Shown one piece after another: positions 27,379 through 37,717 of a DNA stretch of 64,000 nucleotides. Position 1 is the stretch's first letter. The number at the start of each line of letters is the position of its first letter. Position numbers and translations under genes: made by a program. The notes beneath the pieces are model-generated. The model was not told the DNA's origin. It did no database searches and saw nothing but the letters and a program-made list of their open reading frames with translations. The stretch covers positions 62,001 through 126,000 of the forward strand of contig NZ_JADEVT010000003.1 in NCBI RefSeq assembly GCF_030466625.1. Reading direction: 5' to 3'. Source of the DNA: Nocardioides sp. ChNu-153. GTDB taxonomy: Bacteria; Actinomycetota; Actinomycetes; Propionibacteriales; Nocardioidaceae.

Positions 27379-28329
27379 ATGCGTCCGCTCCGCCCCCTGC
27401 TGGGCCCCCTCGCCACGGGCACCGCCCTCCTGCTCGCCCTCGCCGCCTGCAGCGACGACGGGTCGGGCTCGGACGGGGCCGGCGGGGCCGGCGGGGCCGG
27501 CGGGGAGCGCAGCGGGGCGACGTCCGCGGCCGAGGAGACCCCCGAGGGTCCGGCGGTGCGCACCGACGACTCCGACGACCACGCGGACCAGGTCTACGTG
27601 GCGATGGGGGACTCCTACACGGCCGCGCCCGGGGTCGACCCGGCGCAGGGCGACTCGGGCGTCTGCGGGCGCTCGCAGGTCAACTACCCGTCGCTGGTGG
27701 CCGGCGCGTTCGGCGGCTCGACGCTCGTCGACGTGTCCTGCTCCGGCGCCACCACGGCCGACCTCCTGGGCAGCCAGCAGCTGGCCGGCCAGACGTTCCC
27801 GCCCCAGGTCGACGCCGTGACCGCCGACACCGACGTCGTCACCCTCAGCACCGGGGGCAACGACTTCGGGGCCTTCGGCGTGCTCGCCGGCCAGTGCGAA
27901 CAGCCCGGCGCGACGTGCCCCACCCTCGACCTCGCGACCGCGCAGGCGGGGCTCGCCCGCGTCACCACCGACCTCGTCGCCGTGATCGGCGCCGTCCGCG
28001 AGCGTGCTCCGCAGGCCCGGGTGCTGGTGGTCGGCTACCCCCAGGTCGTGCCGCCGGGCGCCGAGGGCTGCGCGGACCTGCCCGTCGACGGCGAGCTGCT
28101 CGGCCTCGCTCGCCTGCTCAACGAGGAGCTCGTGAACGCGCAGCAGCGGGCCGCCGAGCAGGCCGGCGCCGACTACGTCGACGTCTTCGCCGCGACCGAG
28201 GGCCACGCGCTGTGCAGCGACGACCCGTGGATCAACGGCAGCGACTTCGTCGAGGCCGCGCCGTACCACCCCCTGCCCGCCGGCCAGCGCGCCGCTGCCG
28301 CCGAGGTGATCTCCGCGCTGGACGGGTGA
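27379..28329 (+). CDS. SGNH/GDSL-family esterase lipoprotein
   Basis: 316 residues. Signal peptide ending in a lipobox (LALAAC, Cys24), then a Gly/Ser/Asp-rich linker. The SGNH domain has block I GDSYT (Ser79), block III GGNDF and a C-terminal His in YHPLPAGQ. Six or more Cys in the mature part suggest disulfides. Expected to be a membrane-anchored extracellular esterase or lipase. The ATG at 27379 has GATACT 6 bases upstream, indicating leaderless transcription. Confidence 0.92.
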   Translation: MRPLRPLLGPLATGTALLLALAACSDDGSGSDGAGGAGGAGGERSGATSAAEETPEGPAVRTDDSDDHADQVYVAMGDSYTAAPGVDPAQGDSGVCGRSQVNYPSLVAGAFGGSTLVDVSCSGATTADLLGSQQLAGQTFPPQVDAVTADTDVVTLSTGGNDFGAFGVLAGQCEQPGATCPTLDLATAQAGLARVTTDLVAVIGAVRERAPQARVLVVGYPQVVPPGAEGCADLPVDGELLGLARLLNEELVNAQQRAAEQAGADYVDVFAATEGHALCSDDPWINGSDFVEAAPYHPLPAGQRAAAAEVISALDG

Positions 28330-28354
28330 GCACGCCTCCGACCTTGGGAACAGA

Positions 28355-28369
28355 TACCCCCCGGGGGTA
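28355..28369. promoter_or_regulatory. CsoR-type operator of the copper ATPase operon
   Basis: TACCCCC-C-GGGGGTA, perfect 7-bp arms about one base. Its right end overlaps the -10-like TATGTT (28368-28373), so binding would block RNA polymerase. This matches known CsoR operator architecture. No csoR gene is in the window. Confidence 0.85.
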
Positions 28370-28405
28370 TGTTCTCCTCTCGTGAGCACCACCGGAGGAG
28401 GAACC

Positions 28406-28615
28406 ATGGCGGACGGACCCCGCACAGCGACCCGGCTCGGGCTGTACGCCGGCGCACTCGCCCTCGTCTTCGCCGGCGCGTACGGCGCGGGCGCGGCGCT
28501 CGTGCCCGACCCCGTCGTCGACCGATGGGTCGAGCGCGCGGGGGCCGGCGACCACGGCGCGGAGGACGGCGTCGAGGACGGCGGCGACGGCGCCCACGAG
28601 GGCGGGCACCGATGA
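28406..28615 (+). CDS. Small membrane protein preceding the copper ATPase
   Basis: 69 residues: one hydrophobic helix ([20 protein letters not shown], residues 9-28), then a short [10 protein letters not shown] segment and a His/Asp/Gly-rich tail ending HEGGHR that could bind metal. ATG 28406 has GGAGGAGG 4 bases upstream; an in-frame GTG at 28382, 8 bases after TATGTT, is an alternative start. Its stop overlaps the ATG of the ATPase, so it belongs to the copper operon. The helix resembles the N-terminus of longer actinobacterial proteins found next to copper ATPases; the large external domain of those is absent. Confidence 0.75.
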   Translation: MADGPRTATRLGLYAGALALVFAGAYGAGAALVPDPVVDRWVERAGAGDHGAEDGVEDGGDGAHEGGHR

Positions 28616-30864
28616 GCACGACCAGCCTCGAGCTCGCCATCGGCGGCATGACCTGCGCGTCCTGCGCCAACCGCGTCGAGCGCAAGCTCAACAAGCTCGA
28701 CGGCGTCGAGGCGTCGGTCAACTACGCGACGGAGAAGGCGCGGGTGGCGGTGCCCGAGGGCTTCGACCCGCTCCTGCTCGTCGCCGCGGTGGAGCAGGCG
28801 GGCTACCGCGCCGAGCTGCCCGCCGTACCGGACGAGCGGGGCGCTCCCGGCGGGGACGCGGGGACCGCGACGGACGACCGTGCCGCCACCGAGCTGCGTG
28901 CGCTGCGCGACCGGCTCGTGGCCTCGGCCGTGCTGACGGTGCCCGTGGTCGTGCTGGCGATGGTGCCGGCGTGGCAGTTCACCCACTGGCAGTGGCTCTC
29001 GCTGGCGCTGGCGTGGCCCGTCGTCGTCTGGGGCGCCTGGCCGTTCCACCGCGCCGCGGCGGTCAACCTGCGCCACGGCGCGGCGACGATGGACACCCTC
29101 GTCTCGCTCGGCACGCTGGCCGCGCTGGCGTGGTCGGTCTACGCCCTCTTCTGGGGCACGGCCGGCACGCCCGGCATGACGCACGCCTTCGAGCTCACCG
29201 TCGCGCCGTCGGACGGGGCGGCGAACATCTACCTCGAGGTCGCGGCCGGGGTCACGACCTTCGTGCTCGCGGGGCGCTACTTCGAGAAGCGCGCCAAGCG
29301 CCGGGCCGGGGACGCGCTGCGGGCGCTGCTCGACCTGGGCGCGAAGGACGTCGCGGTGCTCCGCGGCGGCGTCGAGACCCGCGTCGCGGTGGCGGACCTC
29401 GCGGTGGGCGACGAGTTCGTCGTGCGTCCCGGCGAGAAGGTCGCGACCGACGGCGAGGTCGTGAGCGGTACGTCGGCCGTCGACGCCTCGCTGCTCACCG
29501 GCGAGTCCGTGCCCGTCGAGGTCGGGCCGGGCGACGCCGTCACCGGCGCCACGATCAACGCCGGCGGCCGTCTCGTCGTGCGGGCCACCCGGGTCGGGGA
29601 CGACACCCGGCTCGCGCAGATGGCGCGCCTGGTCGAGGACGCGCAGTCGGGCAAGGCGGAGGTGCAGCGGCTGGCCGACCGGGTGTCCGGGGTCTTCGTG
29701 CCCGTCGTCATCGCCATCGCCGTGGCGACGCTCGGGGCGTGGCTCGGTGCCGGCTTCCCGGCCTCGGCCGCGCTCACCGCCGCCGTCGCGGTCCTCATCA
29801 TCGCGTGCCCCTGCGCGCTGGGCCTGGCGACGCCGACGGCGCTGCTCGTCGGCACCGGGCGGGGCGCGCAGCTCGGCGTGCTCATCAAGGGGCCCGAGGT
29901 GCTGGAGTCCACCCGCCGCGTCGACACCGTCGTGCTCGACAAGACCGGCACGGTCACCACGGGCGCGATGGCGCTGGGCGACGTCGTACCGGCCGCGGGC
30001 GAGGACCGGGCCGTCGTGCTGCGTCTCGCCGGGGCGCTCGAGGCGGCGTCCGAGCACCCGATCGCCCGGGCCGTGGCCCACGCGGCGGCCGAGGCCGACG
30101 CGGACGTGCCGGGGGTCGAGGGCTTCACCAACGTCCCGGGACGCGGCGCCCACGGCGTCGTCGAGGGCCACGCCGTGGTCGTCGGGCGGCCCGCGCTGCT
30201 CGCCGACTGGGCGCAGCACCTCGACGCCGACCTGGAGGCCGCCCGGGCCCGTGCGGAGGCCGAGGGGCGCACCGTCGTCGCCGTCGGCTGGGACGGTCGC
30301 GCGCGGGGCCTGCTCGTCGTCGCCGACGAGGTCAAGCCGACGAGCGCGGCCGCCGTCGCCCGGCTGCGAGAGCTGGGCCTGCGGCCCGTGCTGCTCACCG
30401 GCGACAACCGCGCGGTGGCCGAGCAGGTGGCGGCCGAGGTGGGGATCGACGAGGTGGTCGCCGACGTGCTGCCCGAGGACAAGGTCGCCGTCGTCACCCG
30501 GCTGCAGGCCGAGGGCCGCGTCGTGGCGATGGTGGGGGACGGCGTGAACGACGCCGCCGCGCTGGCGGCCGCCGACCTCGGCATCGCGATGGGCACGGGC
30601 ACCGACGCGGCCATCGCGGCCGCCGACATCACGCTCGTGCGGGGCGACCTGCGCGCCGCCGCCGACGCCGTGCGGCTGTCGCGGGCGACGCTGCGGACGA
30701 TCCGGGGCAACCTCTTCTGGGCGTTCGGCTACAACGTCGCGGCCGTCCCGCTCGCGGCGCTCGGGCTGCTGAACCCGATGCTGGCGGGCGCCGCCATGGC
30801 GTTCTCGAGCGTCTTCGTCGTGGGCAACAGCCTGCGCCTGCGGAGGTTCCGCGCCGGGAGCTGA
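28612..30864 (+). CDS. copA: Copper-translocating P1B-type ATPase
   Basis: 750 residues. One N-terminal heavy-metal-associated domain with GMTCASC, eight predicted helices, actuator-domain TGE ([10 protein letters not shown]), transmembrane metal site CPC (399-401), phosphorylation site D443 in DKTGT, the SEHPIARA histidine and the GDGVNDA hinge. The CPC site and single HMA domain indicate Cu+ efflux. ATG 28612 overlaps the upstream stop (ATGA). Controlled by the CsoR-type operator at 28355. Confidence 0.95.
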   Translation: MSTTSLELAIGGMTCASCANRVERKLNKLDGVEASVNYATEKARVAVPEGFDPLLLVAAVEQAGYRAELPAVPDERGAPGGDAGTATDDRAATELRALRDRLVASAVLTVPVVVLAMVPAWQFTHWQWLSLALAWPVVVWGAWPFHRAAAVNLRHGAATMDTLVSLGTLAALAWSVYALFWGTAGTPGMTHAFELTVAPSDGAANIYLEVAAGVTTFVLAGRYFEKRAKRRAGDALRALLDLGAKDVAVLRGGVETRVAVADLAVGDEFVVRPGEKVATDGEVVSGTSAVDASLLTGESVPVEVGPGDAVTGATINAGGRLVVRATRVGDDTRLAQMARLVEDAQSGKAEVQRLADRVSGVFVPVVIAIAVATLGAWLGAGFPASAALTAAVAVLIIACPCALGLATPTALLVGTGRGAQLGVLIKGPEVLESTRRVDTVVLDKTGTVTTGAMALGDVVPAAGEDRAVVLRLAGALEAASEHPIARAVAHAAAEADADVPGVEGFTNVPGRGAHGVVEGHAVVVGRPALLADWAQHLDADLEAARARAEAEGRTVVAVGWDGRARGLLVVADEVKPTSAAAVARLRELGLRPVLLTGDNRAVAEQVAAEVGIDEVVADVLPEDKVAVVTRLQAEGRVVAMVGDGVNDAAALAAADLGIAMGTGTDAAIAAADITLVRGDLRAAADAVRLSRATLRTIRGNLFWAFGYNVAAVPLAALGLLNPMLAGAAMAFSSVFVVGNSLRLRRFRAGS

Positions 30865-30865
30865 T

Positions 30866-30896
30866 GGTGGTGCCGCTGGCGGCCACCTCGACCACC
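30866..30896. repeat. Minimal solo copy of the palindromic repeat
   Basis: GGTGGT, hairpin GCCGC-TG-GCGGC and arm CACCTCGACCACC lie between the convergent copA stop (30864) and amidohydrolase stop (30906). It is a half-unit of the repeats in arrays A-C and may double as the terminator here. Confidence 0.7.
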
Positions 30897-30905
30897 GGAA
30901 CGGCC

Positions 30906-32462
30906 TCAGCCCAGGTCGATGCCCGCACCGTGGACGGCGCGGCCGGCGACGTACGTCGCGGCGACGGGCAGGTGGCGCAGCCAGGCGCCCTGCTCGGCGG
31001 TGGTGGGGAACGCGGCGTACGGGTCGGCGTCGAGCAGCACGAGGTCACCCGGGTGGCCCACGGCCACGGTGCCCCAGCCGTCGGTGGACGCCGCGAGCGC
31101 CTCGGCGACGGTGAGGGCCTGCTCGCCGTGCCACGGCTCCCGCTCGTCGGCGCTGCGGTGCACCGCCGCGGCGATCGCCAGCCACGGGTCCAGCGGCGAC
31201 ACGGGCGCGTCGGAGCCGAGCACGACGTCGACGCCGTCGTCGAGCATCCAGCGGTAGGCGAAGCACCGCGCCGAGCGCTCCTGCCAGATCTTCTCGGTCA
31301 GGTCGCGGTCGTCGAGCAGGTGCGCCGGCTGCACGCTGGCCCGGATGCCGAGCTCGGCCATCCGCCGCGAGTCCGCCCGGTTCAGCATCTGCGCGTGCTC
31401 GATGGAGCCGCGGGCGCCGGTGGCGGCGTACGTCGCGAGCGCGGCCGCCGCGGCCGCGTCCCCGATCGCGTGCGTGGCGACCTCCAGCCCCGCGGCGTGC
31501 GCCCGGGCGAGCAGGTCGTGCAGCTCGGCGCCCGACAGGTTGGGCTGGCCCGCGGGGTACTCGAGGCGGTGGGCGTCGGCGTACGGCTCGCAGCACCACG
31601 CCGTGCGGGTGTTGAGGGAGCCGTCCGAGATGATCTTCAGCGGGCCCATCGTCAGGCGGTCGTCGCCCGGGCCGGTCACGTCGGCCACGCCCGGCAGGAC
31701 GTCGCCGGTGCGCAGCCCCAGGCGCAGCACGTCGTCGAGGCCCTCGGCGTAGGTCGACATCCGGATCCGCAGCCGGTCGCAGCCGTGCTCCCAGCGGTGC
31801 AGCCACTCGGTCGCGCCGCCGGAGAACTCGAAGTCGACGAGCCCCACGACGCCGAGCGCGGCCGCCGCGTCGAGCGTCCGTCCGTACGCCTCCGGCGACG
31901 TGCCGTCGTCGCCGACGAGGGTGGACAGGCGGGCGTACGCCGCGAACCACTCCCCCTCGCGCACGACCGAGTCCCGCACCGGCATCGCCAGGTGCAGCAG
32001 CGCCGTGGTGTTGAGCCAGGCGTGGTGGGCGTCGCCCGAGATCAGGACCACCGGCACGTCGCCCGACACGGCGTCGAGCTCGCTCACCGTCACGTCGCGG
32101 TCCCACCCGCCCGAGCGGTGCCCCCACCCGATGACCGGGTGGCCGGGCAGCTCCGCGAGGCGCTCGGCGACCCGCTGCGTCACGTCCTCCGGGGAGCGCG
32201 CGGCCGTGAGGTCGAGCCGCTGCGACGCCAGCGTCCACTGCCCGAGGTGCACGTGGGAGTCCCACAGCCCGGGGATGAGCCACCGGCCCTCTGCGTCGAC
32301 GACCTCCGCGTTGCTCGCGCCCGGCGGGACGGGCAGGTCGGGGCCGACCGCGGTCACCCGGCCGTCGGTCACCGCGACGTCGACGGGACGACCGGAGGGG
32401 CCGGGGACGACCCCCCGACCGACGGGCACCAGACGGGCCTGGCGGATGAGCAGGTCGGACAT
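30906..32462 (-). CDS. YtcJ-like amidohydrolase
   Basis: 518 residues of the amidohydrolase superfamily. Metal-binding HVH in PGLWDSHVHLG, a probable bridging Lys in GPLKIISDGSLN, later His in ATHAIGDAA and EHAQML, and Asp in LGSDAPVSPL. The composition fits the YtcJ/imidazolonepropionase-like group; the substrate is unknown. The ATG at 32462 has TAGGGT 7 bases upstream. Divergent from the M1 peptidase gene. Confidence 0.9.
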   Translation of the reverse strand: MSDLLIRQARLVPVGRGVVPGPSGRPVDVAVTDGRVTAVGPDLPVPPGASNAEVVDAEGRWLIPGLWDSHVHLGQWTLASQRLDLTAARSPEDVTQRVAERLAELPGHPVIGWGHRSGGWDRDVTVSELDAVSGDVPVVLISGDAHHAWLNTTALLHLAMPVRDSVVREGEWFAAYARLSTLVGDDGTSPEAYGRTLDAAAALGVVGLVDFEFSGGATEWLHRWEHGCDRLRIRMSTYAEGLDDVLRLGLRTGDVLPGVADVTGPGDDRLTMGPLKIISDGSLNTRTAWCCEPYADAHRLEYPAGQPNLSGAELHDLLARAHAAGLEVATHAIGDAAAAAALATYAATGARGSIEHAQMLNRADSRRMAELGIRASVQPAHLLDDRDLTEKIWQERSARCFAYRWMLDDGVDVVLGSDAPVSPLDPWLAIAAAVHRSADEREPWHGEQALTVAEALAASTDGWGTVAVGHPGDLVLLDADPYAAFPTTAEQGAWLRHLPVAATYVAGRAVHGAGIDLG

Positions 32463-32561
32463 GATCGGCACCCTAACGACGGCCTCCCCGGGCCCCGGCC
32501 CCGTCCACGTCGCGCCGGTGTGAGGCTGCGCACGCCGGGCCGGGACGGCACACTGAGCGCC

Positions 32562-34307
32562 ATGTCGTCGCCGCGCCCGCTGCCGCCCCGCCCGACACCC
32601 GGTCGTGCCCCCGACCCGGGCGCGACGGCCCCCGGCCAGGCCCCCGATCAGACCCCCGGCGAGCAGCAGGACGCGCGGGGCGGTGGGGCCCGCCGTACCC
32701 GCACGTGGCTCGCCGCCGGCGCGGCGGTCGTGCTCCTCGCCGGCGCGACCGGCGTGGGCGTGGTCACCGGGCTCGACGACGACACCGCCGACCGCGTCAC
32801 CGGCGGCGCCAGCGAGGCCGGCCCCCGCGAGGGCGGCGGCGACGACGGCGACGACAGCGGCGGGGGCGCCGGCGGGGGGAGCCGCGGCGGCAGCGACACC
32901 GACCTCGACCCGGTCGAGCTGCCGGACGACGCCGAGCTCGCGGTGGCGCGGAGCACGCCACGCACCGACTCGGTCTACCCCGACAAGGGCCACCCCGGGG
33001 TCGACGCGCTGCACTACGACATCGAGCTCCGCTGGTTCCCCGACGACGCCGACGACGGCGAGGACCCGGAGCTCGAGGGCACCACGACGGTCACCTTCCG
33101 GTCGACGAGCGCCGCACCGGGGTTCCGCCTCGACCTCGCCGCGCACCTCGAGGTCACCGACCTCGTCCTCGACGGCACCCCGACCGACGCCTTCCGCCGC
33201 GAGGGCGACCACCTGGTCGTCGACGAGCCGGTGCTCATCGAGTCGCAGCACCGGCTGACGGTGACCTACCGCGGGCCCGCCGAGCCCGCCGCCGCCCCGA
33301 CCGACCGCAGCGACTTCTCCGGCGTCGGCCTGACGCGCTCCACCTCGCAGGACAGCGAGGACTGGCTCTGGACGATGCAGGAGCCGTACGGCGCGTTCAC
33401 CTGGTACCCCGTCAACGACCAGCCGGCCGACAAGGCCCTGTACGACGTCACGGTCCGCACGCAGCCGGGCTGGACGGGCGTCGCGAACGGCGAGCTCGTC
33501 GAGCAGGCGGAGGACGACGAGCAGTCGGTGGCGCGGTTCCACGCGCCGGAGCCGATGTCGTCGTACCTCGCGACCGTGGCCGTCGGCGACTACGAGCTGA
33601 CCGAGGACGTCAGCGACTCGGGCGTGCCGCTGACCTACTGGACCCCGGACGGCGACGACGAGGCCCTCGAGCGGCTCGGGGCGACCAAGGAGGCGCTCGC
33701 CTGGCTGGAGGAGCGGCTCGGCCCCTACCCGTTCAGCAGCCTCGGCTCCGTCGTCGTCGACTCCGAGAGCGCCATGGAGACCCAGACGATGATCACCTAC
33801 GGCAACACCGGGTACACGCTGTCGCCCGAGGTGATCGTCCACGAGATCGCGCACCACTGGTACGGCAACGTCGTCTCGCCCGACGACTGGAGCGACGTGT
33901 GGATGAACGAGGGCATGTCCATGTACCTGCAGATCCTGTGGGAGGCCGAGGACATCGGGGAGGACGTCGACGACTACGTGGGGTACTACGCCCTCGAGGA
34001 CCAGGCCCTGCGTGACTCCTACGGCCCGCCCGCGGCGTACGACGGCAGCTCCTTCGGCCAGAGCAACATCTACGTCCCGCCCGCGGTGATGTGGCACGAG
34101 CTGCGCACCACCGTCGGTGACGAGGCGTTCTGGGAGATGGTGCGGGCGTGGCCGACGGCGGGCGGCGAGGGCGTCTACCGCAGCATCGGCCGCGACCAGT
34201 ACTGGCCGTGGCTCTCCGAGCAGCTGGGCACCGACCTCACGCCGTTCCTCACCGCGTGGCTCCTCGGCACCCAGGAGCCGCCCACGACCTTCGGCCCCGT
34301 GGGCTGA
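32562..34307 (+). CDS. Membrane-anchored M1-family metallopeptidase
   Basis: 581 residues. A Pro-rich cytoplasmic N-terminus, one transmembrane helix (about 47-67), and an acidic Gly/Asp linker precede an extracellular M1 aminopeptidase domain. The zinc site is HEIAHH (H427, E428, H431) with the third ligand Glu in DVWMNEGMS. The substrate-site counterpart of GAMEN is ESAMETQTM. It lacks the large C-terminal domain of cytosolic aminopeptidase N. The ATG at 32562 has CACACT 7 bases upstream. Likely trims extracellular peptides. Confidence 0.92.
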   Translation: MSSPRPLPPRPTPGRAPDPGATAPGQAPDQTPGEQQDARGGGARRTRTWLAAGAAVVLLAGATGVGVVTGLDDDTADRVTGGASEAGPREGGGDDGDDSGGGAGGGSRGGSDTDLDPVELPDDAELAVARSTPRTDSVYPDKGHPGVDALHYDIELRWFPDDADDGEDPELEGTTTVTFRSTSAAPGFRLDLAAHLEVTDLVLDGTPTDAFRREGDHLVVDEPVLIESQHRLTVTYRGPAEPAAAPTDRSDFSGVGLTRSTSQDSEDWLWTMQEPYGAFTWYPVNDQPADKALYDVTVRTQPGWTGVANGELVEQAEDDEQSVARFHAPEPMSSYLATVAVGDYELTEDVSDSGVPLTYWTPDGDDEALERLGATKEALAWLEERLGPYPFSSLGSVVVDSESAMETQTMITYGNTGYTLSPEVIVHEIAHHWYGNVVSPDDWSDVWMNEGMSMYLQILWEAEDIGEDVDDYVGYYALEDQALRDSYGPPAAYDGSSFGQSNIYVPPAVMWHELRTTVGDEAFWEMVRAWPTAGGEGVYRSIGRDQYWPWLSEQLGTDLTPFLTAWLLGTQEPPTTFGPVG

Positions 34308-34313
34308 GCCCGG

Positions 34314-34337
34314 GCCCGCGGGACCGGCCCCGCGGGC
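34314..34337. terminator. Terminator after the M1 peptidase gene
   Basis: GCCCGCGGG-ACCGGC-CCCGCGGGC, a perfect 9-bp stem 7 bases after the stop. Confidence 0.75.
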
Positions 34338-34382
34338 GGCGCGGCCCGGGGCGCAGTTGGTGCCGTCGCGCAGGCTGGGGGC

Positions 34383-35816
34383 ATGTCCGAGCAGACCTCG
34401 CAGACGCCGCCCCCGCCCCACGTCGTCGTGCTCTTCGGCGCGACGGGCGACCTCGCCGAGCGCAAGCTCTTCCCCGCGCTGCTGCGCCTGGCGGCGTCGG
34501 GGTGGCTGCCCGCGTCGTACCGGGTCATCGGCTCGGGCCGGCACTCCCCCGGCAGCGACGAGGAGTTCCGCGACGGCCTGCGCGACGCGCTGGTCGAGCA
34601 GGCGGAGCCCGACGAGCGCGACGCCGTCGACGGGCTGCTCGAGCGGCTGAGCTTCCAGACGGCGTCGGCCGACGACGGCTCCGACCTCGCCGCGGCCGTG
34701 CGGGCCGCCGAGCAGGAGGTGGCCGACGAGGCCGGCACCGACGTGGAGGAGGTACGCCGGCTCGTCTACCTGTCGCTGCCCCCGTCGGCGATGACCGACA
34801 TGATCGGGATGCTCGACCGCGAGGACCTCACCGACCGCGCCCGGCTCGTCGTGGAGAAGCCGTTCGGGCTCGACCTGGCCTCGGCGGAGCGGCTGGACGC
34901 CGCGCTGCTCGACGTGGTGAAGGAGGAGCAGGTCTTCCGCATCGACCACTTCCTCGGCAAGGAGGCGGTGCAGAACATCCTCGCGCTGCGGTTCGCCAAC
35001 GGTCTCTTCGAGCCGGCCTGGGACCGCCGCTCCATCGCCTCGGTGCAGATCGACGTGCCCGAGTCGCTGTCGATCGAGGGCCGGGCGAGCTTCTACGAGT
35101 CCACGGGCGCCCTGCGCGACATGATCTCCACCCACCTCTTCCAGCTGCTCGGCTTCGTCGCCATGGAGGACCCGGGCGCGTTCGAGGCCGACGCGGTCCG
35201 CGACGCCAAGTCGGCGCTGTTCCGCGCCATCCGCCCCCTCGACCCCGCGAAGGTCGTGCTCGGGCAGTACGCCGGCTACCGCGACGAGGAGGACGTCGCC
35301 GACGACTCCGACGTGGAGACGTTCGTCGCCGCCGAGGTCTGCGTCGACAACGAGCGCTGGCGCGACGTGCCCTTCCTGCTGCGCACCGGCAAGTCGCTCG
35401 CCGAGGGCCGGCGCACCATCACGCTGCGCTTCCGCGACCCCGAGTCGTCGATGTTCGCGGCGCCCGCCTGCGGCAACGAGCTGGTGCTCGAGCTGACGGA
35501 CGAGCCGCGGATCACCGTCGACGTGCGCGCCAAGCGGCCGGGGCGCGACTTCGACATCACCATCGCCACCATGGAGCTGCAGGTGCACGGCGACGGGGGC
35601 GAGTCGTTCGCGCTCGAGGCCTACGAGCGGCTGCTGCTCGACGTGCTGCGCGGCGACCAGACGCTCTTCACACGCTCCGACGAGGTGGAGCGGCTCTGGG
35701 AGGTCTGCCAGCCGGTGCTCGACGACCGCCCCGAGGTGCTCCCCTACGAGCCCGGCTCGTGGGGCCCGCAGGCCGCGCTCGACCTCGCGCCCGGCGGGTG
35801 GCGCCTCGGTGACTGA
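34383..35816 (+). CDS. zwf: Glucose-6-phosphate 1-dehydrogenase
   Basis: 477 residues, typical length. NADP-site [15 protein letters not shown], the EKPFG lysine motif and the active-site RIDHFLGKE are present. It catalyses the first step of the oxidative pentose phosphate route. The ATG at 34383 has CAGGCT 6 bases upstream. The usual actinobacterial partners opcA, tal and pgl are absent, so this may be a second zwf; it is instead fused into an operon with a GH15 enzyme by an 8-base overlap. Confidence 0.95.
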   Translation: MSEQTSQTPPPPHVVVLFGATGDLAERKLFPALLRLAASGWLPASYRVIGSGRHSPGSDEEFRDGLRDALVEQAEPDERDAVDGLLERLSFQTASADDGSDLAAAVRAAEQEVADEAGTDVEEVRRLVYLSLPPSAMTDMIGMLDREDLTDRARLVVEKPFGLDLASAERLDAALLDVVKEEQVFRIDHFLGKEAVQNILALRFANGLFEPAWDRRSIASVQIDVPESLSIEGRASFYESTGALRDMISTHLFQLLGFVAMEDPGAFEADAVRDAKSALFRAIRPLDPAKVVLGQYAGYRDEEDVADDSDVETFVAAEVCVDNERWRDVPFLLRTGKSLAEGRRTITLRFRDPESSMFAAPACGNELVLELTDEPRITVDVRAKRPGRDFDITIATMELQVHGDGGESFALEAYERLLLDVLRGDQTLFTRSDEVERLWEVCQPVLDDRPEVLPYEPGSWGPQAALDLAPGGWRLGD

Positions 35817-37650
35817 GGAGGCCCGCACCGACCGGGCGCCCGACATCGCCGCCCACGGCCTCATCGGCGACCTGCGCTCCTGCGCCCTGGTCTCCACCGA
35901 CGGCACCATCGACTGGTTCTGCCCGGGCCGCTTCGACGCGCCCAGCATCTTCGCCGCCCTCCTCGACCCCGAGGTCGGCGGGGCGTGGACCCTGCGGCCG
36001 ACCGGCGAGGTGACGCGCACGCAGCAGTACTACCTGCCCGACACCGCCATCCTCGTCACCCGCTTCCTCACCCCCCAGGGGGTCGTCGAGGTGCAGGACT
36101 TCATGCCGGTCCTGCGCCCCCACGACGACGAGCACCGCCAGCGCGTCGTACGACGGGTCTCGGCCGTGCGCGGCGCCGTGCCGTTCGTCACCCGCGTGCA
36201 GGTGCGCCACGACTACGGGCGCGAGGACGCGACGCCCACGCAGGTCGAGGGCGGCATCTCCATCCCCGACGGCCACGTCGACCTGGTGCTGTCCTCCACC
36301 CACGACCTGGTGATCGACGGCGGGGTCGTCGTCGCCGACGTCGAGCTGGCCGAGGGCGAGACCGCGCTGTTCGTGCTCGAGGTGCTCGCCGAGGGCGCCG
36401 AGCCCGTGCCCTGCGCGGTCGACGACACCGCGTCGCTGCTCGATCGGACGACGTCGTACTGGCGCGGCTGGCTGGCCAGCTCGTCGTACGCCGGCCGCTG
36501 GCGGGGTGCGGTCGAGCGGTCGGCCATCACCCTCAAGCTGATGTGCCACGAGCCCAGCGGCGGCGTCATCGCGTCGCCGACGACGAGCCTGCCGGAGGAG
36601 ATCGGCGGCGAGCGCAACTGGGACTACCGGTTCGTCTGGATCCGCGACGCGGCGTTCACCCTCTACGGCCTGCTGCGCCTCGGGTTCACCGACGAGGCCG
36701 CCGCGTTCACCGCGTGGCTCTCGCGCCGCATCGGCGAGGCCGACCGCGACGACCCGACGTACGAGCGCCTCGGCCCGCTGCGGGTGCTCTACGACCTCGA
36801 CGGGAAGGTGCCGGTCGAGGAGCACGAGCTCGACCACCTCGCCGGCCACCGCGGCTCGCGCCCCGTGCGGGTCGGCAACGCGGCGGTCGACCAGCTGCAG
36901 CTCGACATCTACGGCGAGCTCGTCGACTCGGTCTACCTCTTCGACAAGTACGGCGCCGGCATCAGCCACGACGGCTGGTCCGACCTGTGCACGGTGCTCG
37001 AGTGGGTGATGGACAACTGGGACCGCGACGACCACGGCATGTGGGAGATCCGGCAGGAGCCGCGGCCGCACACCACGTCGCGCCTCATGTGCTGGGTGGC
37101 GGTCGAGCGGATGATCCGCGTCGCCCGCCGCCGCGGCCTGCCCGGCGACATCGCGGCGTGGGGCAAGGTGCGCGACGAGATCTACGAGCGCGTCATGGCC
37201 GAGTCGTGGGACCCCGACCTGGAGTCGTTCACCCAGGCCGAGGGCTCCCGCGTGCTCGACGCCGGGCTGCTGCTCATGCCGCTCGTGAAGTTCACCGCCC
37301 CCGGCGACCCCCGCTTCCTCTCGACGCTGGACGCCATCGAGGAGCACCTCGTCACCGACTCGCTCGTCTTCCGCTACGACCCCGAGGCGCAGGACTCCCA
37401 CGACGGCCTCGACGGCGCCGAGGGCACCTTCTCGATGTGCTCGTTCTGGTACGTCGAGGCACTCACCCGCGCCGGTCGGGTGGACGACGCGCGGCTGGCG
37501 TTCGAGAAGATGCTGACCTACGGCAACCACCTCGGGCTCTTCGCCGAGCAGGTCGGCCTCACCGGCGAGCAGCTGGGCAACTTCCCGCAGGCGTTCACGC
37601 ACCTCTCGCTCATCAGCGCCGCGACCAACCTGGACCGGGCGCTGGGCTGA
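35809..37650 (+). CDS. Glycoside hydrolase family 15 protein (glucoamylase/trehalase-like)
   Basis: 613 residues. N-terminal trehalase-like domain ([20 protein letters not shown], then [18 protein letters not shown]), then a GH15 (alpha/alpha)6 domain with [20 protein letters not shown] and late [15 protein letters not shown], which holds the predicted general base region. No signal peptide, so it acts on cytoplasmic glucan or trehalose and would feed glucose into the pathway of the overlapping zwf. GTG 35809 overlaps zwf. Confidence 0.93.
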   Translation: MTEEARTDRAPDIAAHGLIGDLRSCALVSTDGTIDWFCPGRFDAPSIFAALLDPEVGGAWTLRPTGEVTRTQQYYLPDTAILVTRFLTPQGVVEVQDFMPVLRPHDDEHRQRVVRRVSAVRGAVPFVTRVQVRHDYGREDATPTQVEGGISIPDGHVDLVLSSTHDLVIDGGVVVADVELAEGETALFVLEVLAEGAEPVPCAVDDTASLLDRTTSYWRGWLASSSYAGRWRGAVERSAITLKLMCHEPSGGVIASPTTSLPEEIGGERNWDYRFVWIRDAAFTLYGLLRLGFTDEAAAFTAWLSRRIGEADRDDPTYERLGPLRVLYDLDGKVPVEEHELDHLAGHRGSRPVRVGNAAVDQLQLDIYGELVDSVYLFDKYGAGISHDGWSDLCTVLEWVMDNWDRDDHGMWEIRQEPRPHTTSRLMCWVAVERMIRVARRRGLPGDIAAWGKVRDEIYERVMAESWDPDLESFTQAEGSRVLDAGLLLMPLVKFTAPGDPRFLSTLDAIEEHLVTDSLVFRYDPEAQDSHDGLDGAEGTFSMCSFWYVEALTRAGRVDDARLAFEKMLTYGNHLGLFAEQVGLTGEQLGNFPQAFTHLSLISAATNLDRALG

Positions 37651-37717
37651 GCGGGCTGCGGGCGGCGGGATGCGGGGGCGCGCGCTCACCCCCAGGAAGC
37701 GGGGCTACATTCGCCCG

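Noticed and set aside
32463..36020. Upstream extension of the amidohydrolase frame
   Set aside because: It is antisense to the M1 peptidase and zwf genes; the true start at 32462 has its own -10 element.
34383..37650. Pentose phosphate operon with opcA and tal
   Set aside because: Only zwf is present; the overlapping gene is a GH15 glucosidase.
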